A stretch of DNA of 64,000 nt from Desulfospira joergensenii DSM 10085 (GCF_000420085.1 NZ_ATUG01000001.1:1302001-1366000); one strand, 5' to 3'; shown: positions 53,068 through 61,364, counted from the stretch's first letter. The notes: generated by a model from the sequence alone, not told the origin. Made by a program: numbers and translations.

Positions 53068-54105
53068 ATGAAACAGACCTATGACGTCAATGTAAAGGAA
53101 TTCAAACCCCTTACTTCCCCTTCCCGGATGAAAGAGGAACTCCCGGTGGACGATGATGCGGCCCAGACCGTTATCAAAGGCCGCAGGGACATTGAAAACA
53201 TCCTCCAGGGAAAGGACAAACGGCTACTCGTCATTGCCGGCCCCTGCTCCATCCATGATATCGATGCCGCCCTTGAGTTTGCCGGGAAGATGAAGGACCT
53301 CAGGGAAGAGATCAAGGACAAGATCGAACTGGTAATGCGGGTCTACTTTGAAAAACCCCGGACCACGGTGGGATGGAAGGGCCTGATCAATGATCCCTTC
53401 CTGGATTCCACCTATAATGTGGATGCAGGATTGCGAAAGGCCAGATCCCTGCTCATTGATATCAATAAGATGGGCCTGCCCACGGCCACGGAAATCCTGG
53501 ATACGATCACTCCCCAGTACATTGCCGGACTTCTCTCCTGGGTGGCCATCGGCGCCCGGACCACTGAATCCCAGACCCACAGGGAAATGGCCTCGGGCCT
53601 TTCCATGCCCGTGGGATTCAAAAACAGCACGGACGGCAGCCTCACGGTTGCGGTAAATGCCATGCAGGCGGCCTCGGCCCCCCAGCATTTTCTGGGAATT
53701 GACCCCAACGGAGTCTCATCCGTGGTCAGCACCACGGGCAATCAATACGGACACATCGTCCTCAGGGGAGGCCCTACCCCCAACTATGATCCCATTTCCG
53801 TGGGGAAAGCCCAGGACCAGCTCCGGGCGAAAGATCTTCTGGACGGGATCATGATCGACTGTTCCCACGACAACTCGGGCCAGAAATACACGGGCCAGTC
53901 CTTTGTTTTCAAAAGCTCCCTGGACCAGCGGCTCCAGGGCAATGACCGGATCATCGGACTGATGCTGGAAAGCAATCTCTTTGAGGGGCGGCAGGACGGC
54001 ACCTGCGGAGCAGACCAGCTCAAGTACGGGGTTTCCATCACTGATGAATGCATCTCCTGGGAAAGCACCATTGACCTGATCCGCTGCGCCCACGGCAAAT
54101 TATGA
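53068..54105 (+). CDS. aroG: 3-deoxy-7-phosphoheptulonate (DAHP) synthase, class I
   Basis: 345-aa enzyme condensing PEP and erythrose-4-phosphate at the start of the shikimate path. Signatures: LVIAGPCSIHD, MRVYFEKPRTTVGWKGL, LPTATEILD, WVAIGARTTESQTHREMAS, GFKNSTDGS, HIVLRGG and MIDCSHDNSG, all of the AroFGH type Ia. The N-terminal extension typical of feedback-regulated enzymes is present. Which aromatic amino acid inhibits it cannot be read. AAAGGAAA precedes the ATG; a strong hairpin follows the stop. Confidence 0.96.
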   Translation: MKQTYDVNVKEFKPLTSPSRMKEELPVDDDAAQTVIKGRRDIENILQGKDKRLLVIAGPCSIHDIDAALEFAGKMKDLREEIKDKIELVMRVYFEKPRTTVGWKGLINDPFLDSTYNVDAGLRKARSLLIDINKMGLPTATEILDTITPQYIAGLLSWVAIGARTTESQTHREMASGLSMPVGFKNSTDGSLTVAVNAMQAASAPQHFLGIDPNGVSSVVSTTGNQYGHIVLRGGPTPNYDPISVGKAQDQLRAKDLLDGIMIDCSHDNSGQKYTGQSFVFKSSLDQRLQGNDRIIGLMLESNLFEGRQDGTCGADQLKYGVSITDECISWESTIDLIRCAHGKL

Positions 54106-54117
54106 TCCTTTGACCCT

Positions 54118-54148
54118 ATCTGCCCCTGCCCATCGGGCAGGGGCAGAT
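54118..54148 (+). terminator. Strong hairpin after DAHP synthase (terminator-like)
   Basis: Perfect 14-bp GC-rich stem (arms 54118-54131 and 54135-54148; ATCTGCCCCTGCCC against GGGCAGGGGCAGAT) with loop ATC, 13 bases after the stop codon. The tail TTCTCCTG is only weakly T-rich, so it may terminate inefficiently or protect the mRNA 3' end. Confidence 0.65.
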
Positions 54149-54369
54149 TCTCCTGCAATACCACGGGTCGCATTTATGCGTCTCTTTCTGTCCATGGAAT
54201 GGGCACCCCCCTTTCTTCAATTAAATTAAATAATATAATTTCAATTACTTGAACCTGAAAAATCGTTCTAATATCCCCATGGCACAGGTCTTGCTATAGG
54301 GTATGGGTGCGATTGAATTTAACTTCATCAGAGGCTTGGCGCAGGCCCTGATAATTGGAGAACCTGAAT

Positions 54370-54747
54370 ATGAAACAAGCCGTAATCGCGGCCGGGAACC
54401 GGAAAAACTTTTCAGATATTGAACCGGTCCTGGAAAAAAATAATTTTGTGATTGAATGGGCCGACTCGGGCAAAGCCTGTCTTGCCATGTGCACGGATAA
54501 AAAAACAATAGATTTGTTAATTGTGGATGAACACCTGGTGGACATGACCCCTAAACAACTGGTGGAAAAGGCGATCATGACCAATCCCATGATCAACTGC
54601 GTTCCGGTCAGTTCCCTTGCCCCTGAGGAATTCCACGATTATTTCGAAGGGCTAGGGGTATTGATGCAGCTTCCCGGACACCCGGGAGAAAAGGACGCGC
54701 AAGAGTTAATCTCCTGTGTAAAAAAGATCCTTGACCTGACCGGCTGA
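54370..54747 (+). CDS. Receiver-like protein next to the MinD/ferredoxin genes
   Basis: 125 aa with a receiver-type alpha/beta pattern: beta strand AVIAAGN, LLIVDEHLVDMTPKQLV with an Asp where receivers are phosphorylated, CVPVSSL in place of the T/S strand, then a final helix. The acidic pocket near the N-terminus (DD pair) and the conserved Lys are missing, so phosphorylation is doubtful. The ATG at 54370 is preceded by GGAG at 9 bases; a TTG at 54355 would place the ribosome site inside the gene. It leads the ATPase operon and may be a pseudo-receiver partner. Confidence 0.65.
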   Translation: MKQAVIAAGNRKNFSDIEPVLEKNNFVIEWADSGKACLAMCTDKKTIDLLIVDEHLVDMTPKQLVEKAIMTNPMINCVPVSSLAPEEFHDYFEGLGVLMQLPGHPGEKDAQELISCVKKILDLTG

Positions 54748-54782
54748 AAATAAATTTTCTACAAAAAGGACATACCCAAGAG

Positions 54783-55679
54783 ATGATCATCAGCATCGCC
54801 AGCGGGAAGGGGGGCACCGGAAAAACCCTTGTAAGCACCAACCTTGCCCAAACCATCGGATATCAGGCCCAGATCCTCGACTGTGACGTGGAAGAGCCCA
54901 ATTCCCATCTGTTTTTAAAGCCTGAAATCTTTGAAACCAGAGAGGTGATTGCCCCGGTTCCTGAAATTGATACTGAAAAATGCACCCATTGCAAAAAATG
55001 CATGGACATCTGCCGGTTCGGGGCCATTGCCGTTGTGGCAAAGAGCGTTGTGACCTTTCCCGAACTCTGCCACTCCTGCGGCGGCTGTACCGCCGTCTGC
55101 CCAGAAAATGCCGTAAAAGAAAAGAAAAGGAGCCTGGGCGTCATCCAGGAAGGATGGATCAAGACCTCACGGGTAAATGGAACGGCCGATCCGGGCAAAG
55201 AAAAGAGAATCAAATTTGTCCACGGACTCATGGACATCGGCCAGGTCATGGCCCCTCCCATTATCAGACAGGTCAGGACCTATACGGATCCGGAAAAAAT
55301 CAATATCATTGATGCCCCTCCGGGAACCTCCTGCCCGGTCATCACCTCCATGAAAGGGGCTGACCTTGTGGTCCTGGTCACAGAACCCACACCATTCGGC
55401 CTCCATGACCTTACCCTGGCAGTGGAGGCGGTCAAACTGCTGGGCATTCCCCACGGCATCATCATCAACAGGGCCGGCATGGGCAATGATGACGTAAAAG
55501 CCTATGCCCAAAGGGAAGATATCCCCATTCTCATGGAAATCCCTTTTGACAGGCGGATTGCAGAAGCCTATTCCCGGGGAGAACTCATCGTATCGGCTCT
55601 TCCGGAATACAGAGAAAAATTCTCAGGGCTCTTGGAGCGGATCAAAGAAATAGCTGAAAAAAGGAATTCTGTCCAATGA
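54783..55679 (+). CDS. MinD/ParA-superfamily ATPase with inserted 2[4Fe-4S] ferredoxin domain (first copy)
   Basis: 298 aa. Deviant Walker A GKGGTGKT at residues 8-15, then a ferredoxin insertion (about 58-110) with two CxxCxxCxxxC clusters (CTHCKKCMDIC and CHSCGGCTAVC), then the second half of the ATPase (IIDAPPGTSCPV, VTEPTPFGLHDL). COG1149-type proteins are related to Mrp/ApbC iron-sulfur carriers and are common in anaerobes. The following gene overlaps by 4 bases and encodes a homologue, so a heterodimer is likely (inference). Confidence 0.92.
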   Translation: MIISIASGKGGTGKTLVSTNLAQTIGYQAQILDCDVEEPNSHLFLKPEIFETREVIAPVPEIDTEKCTHCKKCMDICRFGAIAVVAKSVVTFPELCHSCGGCTAVCPENAVKEKKRSLGVIQEGWIKTSRVNGTADPGKEKRIKFVHGLMDIGQVMAPPIIRQVRTYTDPEKINIIDAPPGTSCPVITSMKGADLVVLVTEPTPFGLHDLTLAVEAVKLLGIPHGIIINRAGMGNDDVKAYAQREDIPILMEIPFDRRIAEAYSRGELIVSALPEYREKFSGLLERIKEIAEKRNSVQ

Positions 55680-56572
55680 AAGAGCTTGTCATATTAAGCG
55701 GAAAAGGGGGAACCGGGAAAACAAGCCTGACCGGTGCGTTTGCAAATCTGGCAGACAATATGATGCTCTGTGACGCAGATGTGGACGCAGCCGACCTCCA
55801 TCTTCTCATGGCCCCTGAAATCCTTAAAACGACCGATTTTGTAGGAGGGAACGAGGCCTTCATCCTTGCCGACAAATGCAGTCAATGCGGCCTGTGCATG
55901 GAACTCTGCCGGTTTAACGCCATTCAAGAGGACCGGACAGGACGGCCCGTGGTGGACCCCATTGACTGTGAGGGATGCGGAGTATGTGTAGACATGTGCC
56001 CGGAACAGGCCGTGGATTTTCCCCAAAAAACCTGCGGCCAGTGGTTTGTCTCCAAAACAAGATTCGGCCCCATGGTCCACGCCCGGTTAGGGATCGCCGA
56101 GGAAAACTCAGGCCGGCTGGTGGCCCTGGTCAGGGAAGAAGCGAAAAAAAGGGCAAGAAATCAGCACATTGACCTCATACTGACGGACGGCCCTCCGGGA
56201 ATCGGCTGCCCTGTTATTGCCAGTATCGGACAGGCAAGTTCCGTGCTCATCGTAACGGAGCCCACGGTGTCCGGAGTCCATGACATGGAAAGGGTGACCC
56301 GGCTGGCCGCCCATTTCAAAATTCCGGCCATGGTCTGTATCAATAAGTTCGATCTCAATCCGGATCAGGGCCTGATCATTGAAAAAATTGCAAAAGAGAA
56401 AAACCTGGGGCTTGCCGGCAGGATCCCCTTTGATCCGGAATTTACCCGGGCCATGGTCCAGGGAAAAACCATCATGGAAACCAATGAGGATTCCATGGCA
56501 GCAAAGGCTGTCAAAGACATATGGCAGAAAGTAATGGAAAGTTCAGCCATGAAACTTGAAAGAATAATGTAA
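55676..56572 (+). CDS. MinD/ParA-superfamily ATPase with inserted 2[4Fe-4S] ferredoxin domain (second copy)
   Basis: 298 aa, same architecture as the preceding gene: Walker A GKGGTGKT near residue 9, CSQCGLCMELC and CEGCGVCVDMC clusters, LTDGPPGIGCPV and VTEPTVSGVHDM. Sequence differs enough from its neighbour to be an old duplication. ATGA overlap ensures equal expression. Together with the NifX-like proteins downstream it is probably part of a metal-cluster assembly or sensing system of unknown target. Confidence 0.92.
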   Translation: MKELVILSGKGGTGKTSLTGAFANLADNMMLCDADVDAADLHLLMAPEILKTTDFVGGNEAFILADKCSQCGLCMELCRFNAIQEDRTGRPVVDPIDCEGCGVCVDMCPEQAVDFPQKTCGQWFVSKTRFGPMVHARLGIAEENSGRLVALVREEAKKRARNQHIDLILTDGPPGIGCPVIASIGQASSVLIVTEPTVSGVHDMERVTRLAAHFKIPAMVCINKFDLNPDQGLIIEKIAKEKNLGLAGRIPFDPEFTRAMVQGKTIMETNEDSMAAKAVKDIWQKVMESSAMKLERIM

Positions 56573-56601
56573 AAACCGTTTAAACACAGGAGTTGTACGA
56601 G

Positions 56602-56985
56602 ATGAAAAATGGTAGAATTGCCATCCCTTCCAACGGGGAAGGCGGACTTAAAGGAACCCGGGCAGGACATTTTGGACATTGCGATGTTTTTACCCTGGTG
56701 GATGTGACAGACGGTGAAATCACCAAGATCTCCACCCTTGCCAACCAGGAACACGTCCAGGGCGGTTGCATGGTCCCGGTCAACCTCTTGTCCGAGAACA
56801 GGGTCAATGCCCTGGTCGTGGGCGGCATCGGCATGAGGCCCCTCATGGGCTTCCGCCAGGTCGGAATTGACGTATTCCACGATGCCGAAAGGGCCGAGAT
56901 CGAACCTGTGGTCATGGACCTGATCCAGGGCAAGCTGCCGGAGATCCGCAATGACCAGGTGTGCGGCGGAGGCGGAGGCCAATAG
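56602..56985 (+). CDS. NifX/NifB-C-terminal-like (dinitrogenase Fe-Mo cofactor biosynthesis) protein, first copy
   Basis: 127 aa. RNase H-like NifX fold: RIAIPSNGEGGLKG, AGHFGHCDVFTLVDV, and VVGGIGMRPLMGF are typical of stand-alone NifX-like proteins. A C-terminal Cys-Gly tail (VCGGGGGQ) could bind metal. The ATG at 56602 has AGGAG 9 bases upstream; an upstream TTG at 56593 is less likely. No nif structural genes are present, so it is likely to handle another cluster or act as a scaffold. Confidence 0.88.
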   Translation: MKNGRIAIPSNGEGGLKGTRAGHFGHCDVFTLVDVTDGEITKISTLANQEHVQGGCMVPVNLLSENRVNALVVGGIGMRPLMGFRQVGIDVFHDAERAEIEPVVMDLIQGKLPEIRNDQVCGGGGGQ

Positions 56986-57024
56986 GGAAAAGAACACCTA
57001 CTCTATATACATGAGGACAGCAAG

Positions 57025-57384
57025 ATGAAGATTGCCATAACATCCAAGGGCCGGGGCCTGGATGCCCAGGTGGATCCCAGGTTCGGCCGGGCTTCATATA
57101 TCATTGTCGTGGATACCGACACAAAAGAATTTGAGGTCATTGACAACGAGAACAATAAAAATGCCTTCAAGGGCGCCGGCATCCAGGCGGCCTCCAGTAT
57201 CAGCGAAAAAGGCGCCAAGGTTCTGTTGACGGGATTCTGCGGACCCAATGCCTTTAAAACCCTTGATGCCGCAGGGATCAAGGTCGCCAACGACGCCGAC
57301 GGAACCGTCAGCGGGGTGATTGAACAATTCAACAAAGGAAAATTTACATATGCCGACGGAGCCAATGTAGACGGTCACTGGTAG
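57025..57384 (+). CDS. NifX/NifB-C-terminal-like protein, second copy
   Basis: 119 aa. KIAITSKGRGLDAQVDPRFG and YIIVVDTDTKEFEVIDN are the classical opening of this family, followed by KVLLTGFCGPNAFKTL with a Cys where others have Gly-rich loops. Second NifX-type gene of the operon, 39 bases after the first; the two may pair with the two ATPases. Confidence 0.9.
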   Translation: MKIAITSKGRGLDAQVDPRFGRASYIIVVDTDTKEFEVIDNENNKNAFKGAGIQAASSISEKGAKVLLTGFCGPNAFKTLDAAGIKVANDADGTVSGVIEQFNKGKFTYADGANVDGHW

Positions 57385-57498
57385 ATTCAGCCATCGGCTT
57401 CCCCTGGAGCCCCGTTGCCGCCCCCCTTTCTCTCCATACCTACCCTGTCCCCTGGGGGATGCGGCCGGGGCTCCAAACACCATAATAGGAGACATCTT

Positions 57499-57753
57499 AT
57501 GCCCCTGTATGATTTTCAATGCAAGGCGTGTGGAAAAGAAAGTGAAGTTCTGGTGATCGACAGATCAGACCTGCCGACCTGCTCCCATTGCGGCAGCCAG
57601 AACCTAAAAAAACTCATGGCCGCCCACTCTTCCATGTCAGGTCCCTCAAAAAACAGCATGCCCGGCCTGAAGGACACGGCCTGCTGCGGCTCCACACCGG
57701 GACAGGCATCCGGGTGCGCCGGCCCGGGATCCTGCTGCGGAAAGTCCTTCTGA
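57499..57753 (+). CDS. FmdB-type zinc-ribbon protein
   Basis: 84 aa. N-terminal zinc ribbon PLYDFQCKACGKESEVL and CSHCGSQNL (FmdB/CxxC_CxxC_SSSS family), then a Ser/Gly linker with extra Cys (ACCGS, SGCAGPGSCCGKSF). The start at 57499 (TAGGAG upstream) places MPLYDF at the N-terminus as in the family. FmdB proteins are thought to be regulatory or metal-binding; this one is probably the last gene of the ATPase-NifX operon. Confidence 0.85.
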   Translation: MPLYDFQCKACGKESEVLVIDRSDLPTCSHCGSQNLKKLMAAHSSMSGPSKNSMPGLKDTACCGSTPGQASGCAGPGSCCGKSF

Positions 57754-57838
57754 TTTTCCTTTCGGGATTCTGCCGGACCCCGCCAAGGGGCAGAAAGCGG
57801 CCGATTTGGGTTCAAATCCTGCCAAAACATAAAATTCA

Positions 57839-57866
57839 TTGACAAATCTTTGAAAACGCGTAGAAT
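57839..57866 (+). promoter_or_regulatory. Sigma70-type promoter of the riboswitch/EAL-HDOD unit
   Basis: Perfect TTGACA (57839-57844), 16-base spacer, TAGAAT (57861-57866, 5 of 6). Predicted start near G57873, exactly where the first helix of the riboswitch begins. Confidence 0.75.
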
Positions 57867-57872
57867 TTTGTC

Positions 57873-57954
57873 GTCTTAACTTTTAAAAGCCAAACTTGCC
57901 GCGAGGCAAGGACGGAAAGTCACGGGTCTTAAAAAAGATAGCCGGATTGCAGAC
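57873..57954 (+). ncRNA. GEMM-I (cyclic di-GMP-I / cGAMP) riboswitch aptamer
   Basis: The core reads AAAAGCCAAAC, hairpin CTTGCC-GCGA-GGCAAG with a GNRA tetraloop, GGACGGAAAGTC, ACGGGTCT and AGATAGCCGG; these are the conserved pieces of the GEMM-I aptamer in the right order. GTCT (57873-57876) and AGAC (57951-57954) can close the basal helix. The class senses c-di-GMP, and a variant common in deltaproteobacteria senses 3',3'-cGAMP; the deciding position must be read from a covariance alignment. It controls the EAL-HDOD gene through the terminator at 57975. Confidence 0.88.
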
Positions 57955-57974
57955 AAAAAATAGTATGCCGTTGC

Positions 57975-58011
57975 AACCGGATTACCTTTTTTAGGGGGGA
58001 TCCGGTTTTTT
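57975..58011 (+). terminator. Riboswitch expression platform: intrinsic terminator
   Basis: Perfect 8-bp stem AACCGGAT (57975-57982) / ATCCGGTT (58000-58007), T tail to 58011. The 3' arm ATCCGG (58000-58005) can also pair with CCGGAT inside the aptamer (57942-57947), so terminator and an aptamer-competing antiterminator form are mutually exclusive. With the ligand bound the aptamer keeps its CCGGAT and the terminator would form (predicted OFF switch), though polarity is an inference. Confidence 0.75.
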
Positions 58012-58093
58012 ATTTTGAAATAATGGTTATACTGTGCCAGGGCAGTGCAACGTAAAAATCATTTAATATTCTGATCGATTGGGATGAATTAAA

Positions 58094-59305
58094 ATGGAGA
58101 TATTTGTTGCAAGACAGCCAATTTTTGATACCCAGCTAAAAGTTTTTGGCTATGAGCTTTTATTCAGGGACAGGCTGGAAAACGCATTCCCGGGCATTGA
58201 AGGAGATATTGCCACCTCAAACGTCCTGTCCAATGCCTTTTTCTCCTTTGAACTCATGGAGATCCTGAGAAACAGGCCCGGGTTTATCAATTTCACCGAA
58301 AAACTGATCACACAGAAGACCGCCCTGCTTTTCCCTGCCCGCCATATCATTATAGAAGTATTGGAAGATGTTGAACCCTCATCCGGGATCATACATGCAC
58401 TTCATCAGATGAAAAAAAAGGGATATCGAATTGCCCTGGACGATTTTTCAGATCACAAAAAATACGCCCCCCTGGTGGAAATAAGTGATATCATCAAGGT
58501 GGATTTCAAGTATTCCAAAAGGGAAGATATTTACAAGATGGCAGAAAAGATTAAAACGGATCAAAAAACAACTCTTCTGGCAGAAAAAGTGGAGACCCAT
58601 GAAGATTATGCCCGGGCCCGGGACATGGGCTTTCAATTGTTTCAGGGCTATTTTTTCTCCAGACCTGAAATGCTCTCCAAAAAAGACATTTCTCTCAACC
58701 AGGTGACCAAACTCCGTCTGATCAATGAACTTCAGTATGAGAACCTGGATATAAGAAAAGTCGAGTCCCTGATCAAAAATGATGTTTCCATTTCCTATAA
58801 ACTGCTCAAATTTTTAAATTCAGCCTATTTTAAACGCCCCAACCCCATTCACACCATCAAAGATGGGATCACCTATCTGGGGGTGGATGAATTAAAAAAA
58901 TTCATCAGCGTCATTGCCGTATCCGATCTGAACAAGGACAAACCCAATGAGCTGGCCAGGCGATCCGTGGTCAGAGCCATGATGTGTGAAAAACTCGGAT
59001 CCATACTCCATACGGAGTTCTCCGACGATGAACTTTTTACCCTCGGGCTTTTTTCTTTCATGGATGCCATGCTGGATCATACAATGGAAGATATCATAAA
59101 GGTGCTCGGATTCTCACAGAAGATGAATGAGGCCCTTCTCGGCAGGGTAAAAAGTTTTAATACGATGTTGAAACTCATCACCTCTTTTGAAAAAGGGGAG
59201 TGGAGCAAGGATATTTTCAGGGCCATATCCGGGAAGGCCATAGAAACGAAACTGCCGGGTTATTATTTTGAGTCCATCCGGATGGCCAACAATGTCTTTG
59301 AGTAA
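58094..59305 (+). CDS. EAL-HDOD (YuxH-type) signalling protein
   Basis: 403 aa. EAL-type domain about 1-195 (ARQPIFDTQLKVFGYELLFR, INFTEKLI, IIIEVLEDVE, IALDDFSDH, IKVDFKY, LAEKVETHED, FQGYFFSRPE) and HDOD domain about 205-400 (VSISYKLLKFLNSAYF, GITYLGVDELKKFI). Most EAL metal/catalytic residues have recognisable equivalents, although the EAL signature itself is ELL, so residual phosphodiesterase activity cannot be excluded; many YuxH proteins are only binding proteins. Downstream of a GEMM-I riboswitch, so a cyclic dinucleotide controls its synthesis. Ribosome site is weak (GGGATG). Confidence 0.93.
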   Translation: MEIFVARQPIFDTQLKVFGYELLFRDRLENAFPGIEGDIATSNVLSNAFFSFELMEILRNRPGFINFTEKLITQKTALLFPARHIIIEVLEDVEPSSGIIHALHQMKKKGYRIALDDFSDHKKYAPLVEISDIIKVDFKYSKREDIYKMAEKIKTDQKTTLLAEKVETHEDYARARDMGFQLFQGYFFSRPEMLSKKDISLNQVTKLRLINELQYENLDIRKVESLIKNDVSISYKLLKFLNSAYFKRPNPIHTIKDGITYLGVDELKKFISVIAVSDLNKDKPNELARRSVVRAMMCEKLGSILHTEFSDDELFTLGLFSFMDAMLDHTMEDIIKVLGFSQKMNEALLGRVKSFNTMLKLITSFEKGEWSKDIFRAISGKAIETKLPGYYFESIRMANNVFE

Positions 59306-60470
59306 AAATCCATCTGCCTTTGAAAAGAGGGTAAAGCGGCGGATCATTGCCAGACAGCATGAATTTTTTGCCGTATGCTCCCCCGGACTTGAGTCCCTCT
59401 GCAGATCTGAAATGGATGAACTGGGAGATCCAATCCTCAATCCCCGGGTGGTAAAGGGCGGGGTCGCCTTTGAAGGTAGGCTTGAGGCAGGATATCTGGC
59501 CAATCTCCATCTCCGGAGCCCATCCAGGCTGCTACTGAGACTGGCCTCTTTCAAGGCTGCGAATTTTCCGGCCCTGGAAAAAAGCATCTCCTCCGTTGAC
59601 TGGGAGCTGTTCCTGCCTTCCGATGCAGACATCCGGATCCAGGTGAGCTGTAAAAAATCAAGGCTCTTTCATTCCGATGCCATTGCCCAGAGGTGCCGGC
59701 CCATTATTCAGTCCAGGCTGAGCACAGGGGCACCCCAGGAAAGCGGCAGTATCCAGACCCTGATGATCCGTGCTGAAAATGACCGTTTCCAGGTTTCCCT
59801 GGACATGTCCGGGGCCCTTCTGCACAGGCGGGGGATCAAAGGCCACGTGATCTCGGCCCCTTTACGGGAAACCCTTGCCTTTGCCCTTCTCAAGGAATCC
59901 GGCTTTCATGGGGGAGACATCCTGGTGGATCCCATGTGCGGGTCCGGGACATTTTCCATTGAAGCGGCCATGATCCGATCCCGGGTGCCGCCGGGGTTTT
60001 TCAGGTCGTTTGCCTTTGAGGCCTGGCCCGGTTTCCGGCCTGAAAATTTTAATCACCTAAAAAAAAAGGCCAAGGAAAAATTTATCCTGTCCCGGGAGCC
60101 GGAAATCTTTGCTTCGGATCTTGATCCCAGGGCGGTGGATGCGGTCAGGGCCAATATTTCCGCCCATGAATTTCTTAATTCCATCCGGGCTGAAAAAATT
60201 GATTTTTTTGATATCATGCCCCGTCCGTCTCTTCAAAAAGGTGTGATTCTCCTGAATCCACCCTATGGAAAACGGCTTGGCCAGGGGCAGAACGCGGATG
60301 ATTTTTACCATGAGATCGGCCAAAAACTGACCCGGGATTTTAAGGGGTGGCGCCTGGGCATCCTTTGTCCGGATCACCGGACCCGGAAGGAATTAAGTCT
60401 GAAACAGCTTAGGTCCAGGATAATTTTTCACGGGGGCCTCAACCTGATTGCGGGATTCGGGGTGATATAA
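59292..60470 (+). CDS. THUMP-domain RlmL-type rRNA guanine-N2 methyltransferase
   Basis: 392 aa. N-terminal RlmL-type region (EFFAVCSPGLESLCRSEM), THUMP domain about 60-165, and a Rossmann methyltransferase with DPMCGSGTFSIEA and the N-P-P-Y motif VILLNPPYGKRLG. It corresponds to the RlmL half of E. coli RlmKL or to the stand-alone YpsC of Gram-positives (m2G2445 of 23S rRNA). The ATG at 59292 overlaps the end of the EAL-HDOD gene by 14 bases. A run of heptamer repeats starts at the base after its stop. Confidence 0.88.
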   Translation: MSLSKNPSAFEKRVKRRIIARQHEFFAVCSPGLESLCRSEMDELGDPILNPRVVKGGVAFEGRLEAGYLANLHLRSPSRLLLRLASFKAANFPALEKSISSVDWELFLPSDADIRIQVSCKKSRLFHSDAIAQRCRPIIQSRLSTGAPQESGSIQTLMIRAENDRFQVSLDMSGALLHRRGIKGHVISAPLRETLAFALLKESGFHGGDILVDPMCGSGTFSIEAAMIRSRVPPGFFRSFAFEAWPGFRPENFNHLKKKAKEKFILSREPEIFASDLDPRAVDAVRANISAHEFLNSIRAEKIDFFDIMPRPSLQKGVILLNPPYGKRLGQGQNADDFYHEIGQKLTRDFKGWRLGILCPDHRTRKELSLKQLRSRIIFHGGLNLIAGFGVI

Positions 60471-60521
60471 TTGAGAATTGAGAATTGAGAATTGAGAATT
60501 GAGAATTGAGAATTGAGAATT
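60471..60521. repeat. Heptanucleotide tandem repeat (TTGAGAA), 7.3 copies
   Basis: Seven perfect copies of TTGAGAA in a row plus TT, beginning directly after the stop codon of the RlmL-type gene and ending 55 bases before the DUF547 start codon. A pure repeat of this length is prone to slipped-strand change and lies where a promoter for the next gene could be. Confidence 0.97.
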
Positions 60522-60576
60522 ATACGGACATGAAGTAATCTCTCTGTCAATCCTTAATTTTTCTAGAGAGGGATCC

Positions 60577-61335
60577 ATGGGCAATCCAATTTCATTTTAC
60601 AAAAAGGCCGGTGCGTCTGTCCTGTTTTTTATGGTCCTGTTCCTGGCTTTTCCGGGACCTTGCCCGGCAGGCGTGGACAACCGCATCTATGCCGGTCTGC
60701 TCAAAAAACATGTATTCAGGGGCCGGGTCGACTATGACGGGTTTAAACAGGATGAAAAACGTCTGGACGAGTACCTTGAGCTTCTGAGCCGGACCGACCT
60801 TGAATCTCTTTCCCGGAGCGGCAGGTTCGCTTTTTACATCAATCTGTACAATGCGGCCACCATTCAACTGGTATTGACCGAGTATCCGGGCATCAATTCC
60901 ATCAAGGAAATCGGTTCATTTTTCTCCGGCCCCTGGAGCCGGAAGTTCATCTCCCTCAACGGCCGGAAACTCTCCCTGGATCAGGTGGAGCATGATATTT
61001 TAAGGCCTTTTTTCAAGGATCCCAGGGTTCACTTTGCGGTTAACTGCGCCTCTAAAAGCTGCCCTGCCCTGCTCAACGTCCCCTATGAGGGAAAAACCCT
61101 GGAAACCCAGCTTGACGACCAGGCAACTGCCTTTATCAACGATCCCAGGCGCAATACCCTCCGGGGCACCACCCTCTTTGCCAGCAGGATCTTTGACTGG
61201 TTCCGGGAAGACTTTAACGACAATCCCCTTGGTTTTATCCGGCAATATGCCCGGGGAGAACTCAAAGAAAACCTGGATGGGGGAAAAGAGATCAAACTTG
61301 ATTTTCTCCCCTATGACTGGAGCCTGAACCGGTGA
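60577..61335 (+). CDS. DUF547-family exported protein
   Basis: 252 aa with signal peptide (about 1-31, VLFFMVLFLAFPGPCPAG). DUF547 core: RFAFYINLYNAATIQLVL, VHFAVNCASKSCPALL with a Cys pair and SRIFDWFREDF. The domain is related to a papain-like fold with unknown function. AGAGAGG lies before the ATG. The variable heptamer repeat is immediately upstream. Confidence 0.88.
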   Translation: MGNPISFYKKAGASVLFFMVLFLAFPGPCPAGVDNRIYAGLLKKHVFRGRVDYDGFKQDEKRLDEYLELLSRTDLESLSRSGRFAFYINLYNAATIQLVLTEYPGINSIKEIGSFFSGPWSRKFISLNGRKLSLDQVEHDILRPFFKDPRVHFAVNCASKSCPALLNVPYEGKTLETQLDDQATAFINDPRRNTLRGTTLFASRIFDWFREDFNDNPLGFIRQYARGELKENLDGGKEIKLDFLPYDWSLNR

Positions 61336-61364
61336 ACCGGCCAGAGGGGTTCTCTCTCCCGGTG

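Noticed and set aside
57803..57835. tRNA-like T-loop sequence GGGTTCAAATCC before TGCCA
   Set aside because: Only about three base pairs of the T stem form and no D, anticodon or acceptor arms can be found upstream.
60471..60521. Repeat considered as CRISPR remnant
   Set aside because: Units are 7 bases with no spacers; it is a simple tandem repeat.
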